A stretch of 6,966 nt of DNA, taken from NCBI GenBank assembly GCA_003252195.1, contig QKFK01000129.1, positions 1 to 6,966 of the forward strand, written 5' to 3'. The notes below the pieces were generated by a model. That model worked only from the letters and a program-made list of their open reading frames with translations. It was not told the DNA's origin and made no database searches. The DNA is from Rhodospirillales bacterium (GTDB lineage Bacteria > Pseudomonadota > Alphaproteobacteria > QKFK01 > SZUA-500). This document shows, piece after piece, positions 5,686-6,966 of the stretch (position 1 is the first letter of the stretch; every line of letters starts with the position of its first letter). The position numbers were made by a program, and so were the translations under genes.

Positions 5686-6966
5686 CTACTTGCCTTCTTC
5701 GTTCTGAGGATAATGTTTGTTCATCCATGCTAGGAGGATAAGCCCTGGGAATGCCATAAATCCTGCAATAAGGAAGAAATTCATCCAACCAACATGTTCT
5801 GCTAATTGTCCGCTGGTGGTGGATAATACATCTCTCGCAAAGCTCATAAATGATGACAGAAGAGCATATTGAGTTGCGGTATAAGCTACGTTACACAAAC
5901 TAGACATGTAAGCAACAAAGGCTGAGGTACCCATACCACCTGTGATATTTTCAAATGAAATAATAAAGGTAAGGGCTGGCACAGAATGTCCATAAGTTGC
6001 GAGCCATGCAAAAGCAAAGTTAGTAATGCCATGTAATATTCCGCAGATGATTAAGCTACGCATTATGCCATAGCGCATAACCATTGCTCCACCGATGATG
6101 CCTCCAACAATGGTTGCGGCCATTCCATATACTTTGCCAACATAGGCAATTTCAAATTTTGAGAAACCCATGTCTTTATAAAATGGCATAACCATCGGAC
6201 CCATATAGGCATCACTAAGCTTATAAAGCATGATAAAAAGCAGAATGAATATCCAGCCAGGATTTTTCATAAAATCCTTAAACGGACATATAACGGCTTT
6301 ATAAATAAAAGCATAAAGCTTTTTCATCCGTTCATCGTCTTTAGGAAACATTTTATTAATCAGCTCATAATCTTCGGGGGAATATAGTTCTTTAGTAGAT
6401 TTATCAGCGCCAATTCTACGGCTAAACATTACTGCTATCATGCCAACAGATACTAAAGACGCCATGAACAGATATACTTTATCCCATGAAATTGTTTCTG
6501 CCATAAACAGGGCTCCTGCACCAGCGGCCAGCATTCCAAGGCGATAGCCTAAAACAACAGCTCCAGCGCCAGCTCCTTGCTCATCTTTGCGTAATAGTTC
6601 AATTCTATAAGCATCTATAGCTATATCCTGAGATGCAGAGAAGAAAGCTACCATTACAGCGCAGATAGCAGTGATTTGAGGCGTTTGTGCGGGGTTAGAA
6701 AAGGCCATAGCTATAATGAATAGCATCAGCATAATCTGGGTGAAAAATATCCAACCACGTCTTCTGCCTAAAATAGAACAGAAAATAGGTAGGCTTATTC
6801 TATCAATAATGGGAGAAATTAAGAATTTAAAGCTATATGGCCCTTTAACAAGCGCAAACATTCCAATTGCACTTAAGCCAACACCAACCTCATCAAGCCA
6901 TAATGATAAGGTGCTAGCGATTAGGAGTAGTGGCAAACCACTGGAAAAACCCAACAACAAAATAGT
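5686..6966 (-). CDS. ampG: AmpG-family muropeptide permease (MFS), N-terminus beyond the window
   Basis: AmpG imports GlcNAc-1,6-anhydroMurNAc peptides from the periplasm for peptidoglycan recycling, driven by the proton gradient. It supplies the signal for AmpR/AmpC beta-lactamase induction where those exist. The frame is open to base 6966, giving 426 residues plus stop. The visible start ...ILLLGFSSGLPLLL matches the first helix of AmpG (LGFASGLP), so roughly 15-25 residues are missing and a TTG at 6960 is not the true start. Family hallmarks, counted from the window edge, are GPYSFKFLISPIIDR (42-56), GRRRGW (67-72), SASQDIAIDAYRIE (110-123) and GAGAVVLGYRLGML (133-146). About twelve hydrophobic helices follow the MFS pattern, with a charged central loop at about 184-216 (SRRIGADKS...DDERMKK). 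No clear terminator is seen downstream. The family is firm; substrate specificity is by similarity. Confidence 0.94.
   Translation of the reverse strand, partial: TILLLGFSSGLPLLLIASTLSLWLDEVGVGLSAIGMFALVKGPYSFKFLISPIIDRISLPIFCSILGRRRGWIFFTQIMLMLFIIAMAFSNPAQTPQITAICAVMVAFFSASQDIAIDAYRIELLRKDEQGAGAGAVVLGYRLGMLAAGAGALFMAETISWDKVYLFMASLVSVGMIAVMFSRRIGADKSTKELYSPEDYELINKMFPKDDERMKKLYAFIYKAVICPFKDFMKNPGWIFILLFIMLYKLSDAYMGPMVMPFYKDMGFSKFEIAYVGKVYGMAATIVGGIIGGAMVMRYGIMRSLIICGILHGITNFAFAWLATYGHSVPALTFIISFENITGGMGTSAFVAYMSSLCNVAYTATQYALLSSFMSFARDVLSTTSGQLAEHVGWMNFFLIAGFMAFPGLILLAWMNKHYPQNEEGK

Noticed and set aside
6958..6960. TTG as the start codon of ampG
   Set aside because: The frame stays open to the window edge and the family has an N-terminal extension before LGF-SGLP, so the true start lies beyond base 6966.

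Overview
The window is visibly AT-rich and gene-dense, and probably comes from an AT-rich alphaproteobacterium. Three things point that way, none decisive alone. The AmpG has the alphaproteobacterial/rickettsial style. The secreted deacetylase-like protein has a C-terminal module I associate with alphaproteobacterial NodB-fold proteins. GANTC (the CcrM methylation site) is rare outside one intergenic cluster. No mobile element, CRISPR array, tRNA or rRNA is visible.

Layout. At the left edge a minus-strand gene, cut by the window start, encodes a membrane-anchored YafD-like endonuclease/exonuclease/phosphatase (EEP) protein. It diverges across about 115 bp from a plus-strand pair: a membrane-anchored coiled-coil/TPR protein of unknown role, then nth (endonuclease III) 19 bp downstream. 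nth converges on a minus-strand rutE-like flavin nitroreductase, and the two stop codons share one palindromic TTATAA. The nitroreductase diverges across only 60 bp from a plus-strand secreted protein with the layout of a polysaccharide deacetylase but without its metal-binding and catalytic residues. Next is a small acidic cytosolic protein of unknown function, with its own candidate promoter and a clear terminator. The right end holds most of ampG (muropeptide permease) on the minus strand, its N-terminus lying beyond the window.

The 735-bp stretch between the small acidic gene and ampG (4951-5685) has no convincing protein gene but is not featureless. It holds the upstream gene's terminator, several short hairpins, six GANTC sites within 109 bp (only four others in the rest of the window), and a second strong plus-strand terminator with no ORF before it. 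The simplest reading is an unannotated small RNA or methylation-sensitive regulatory region. This is the most interesting part of the window.

The genes do not form one pathway. AmpG (peptidoglycan recycling) and the deacetylase-like protein both relate to the cell envelope, while Nth and the nitroreductase are housekeeping or stress functions. No complete new defence or mobile system is apparent.
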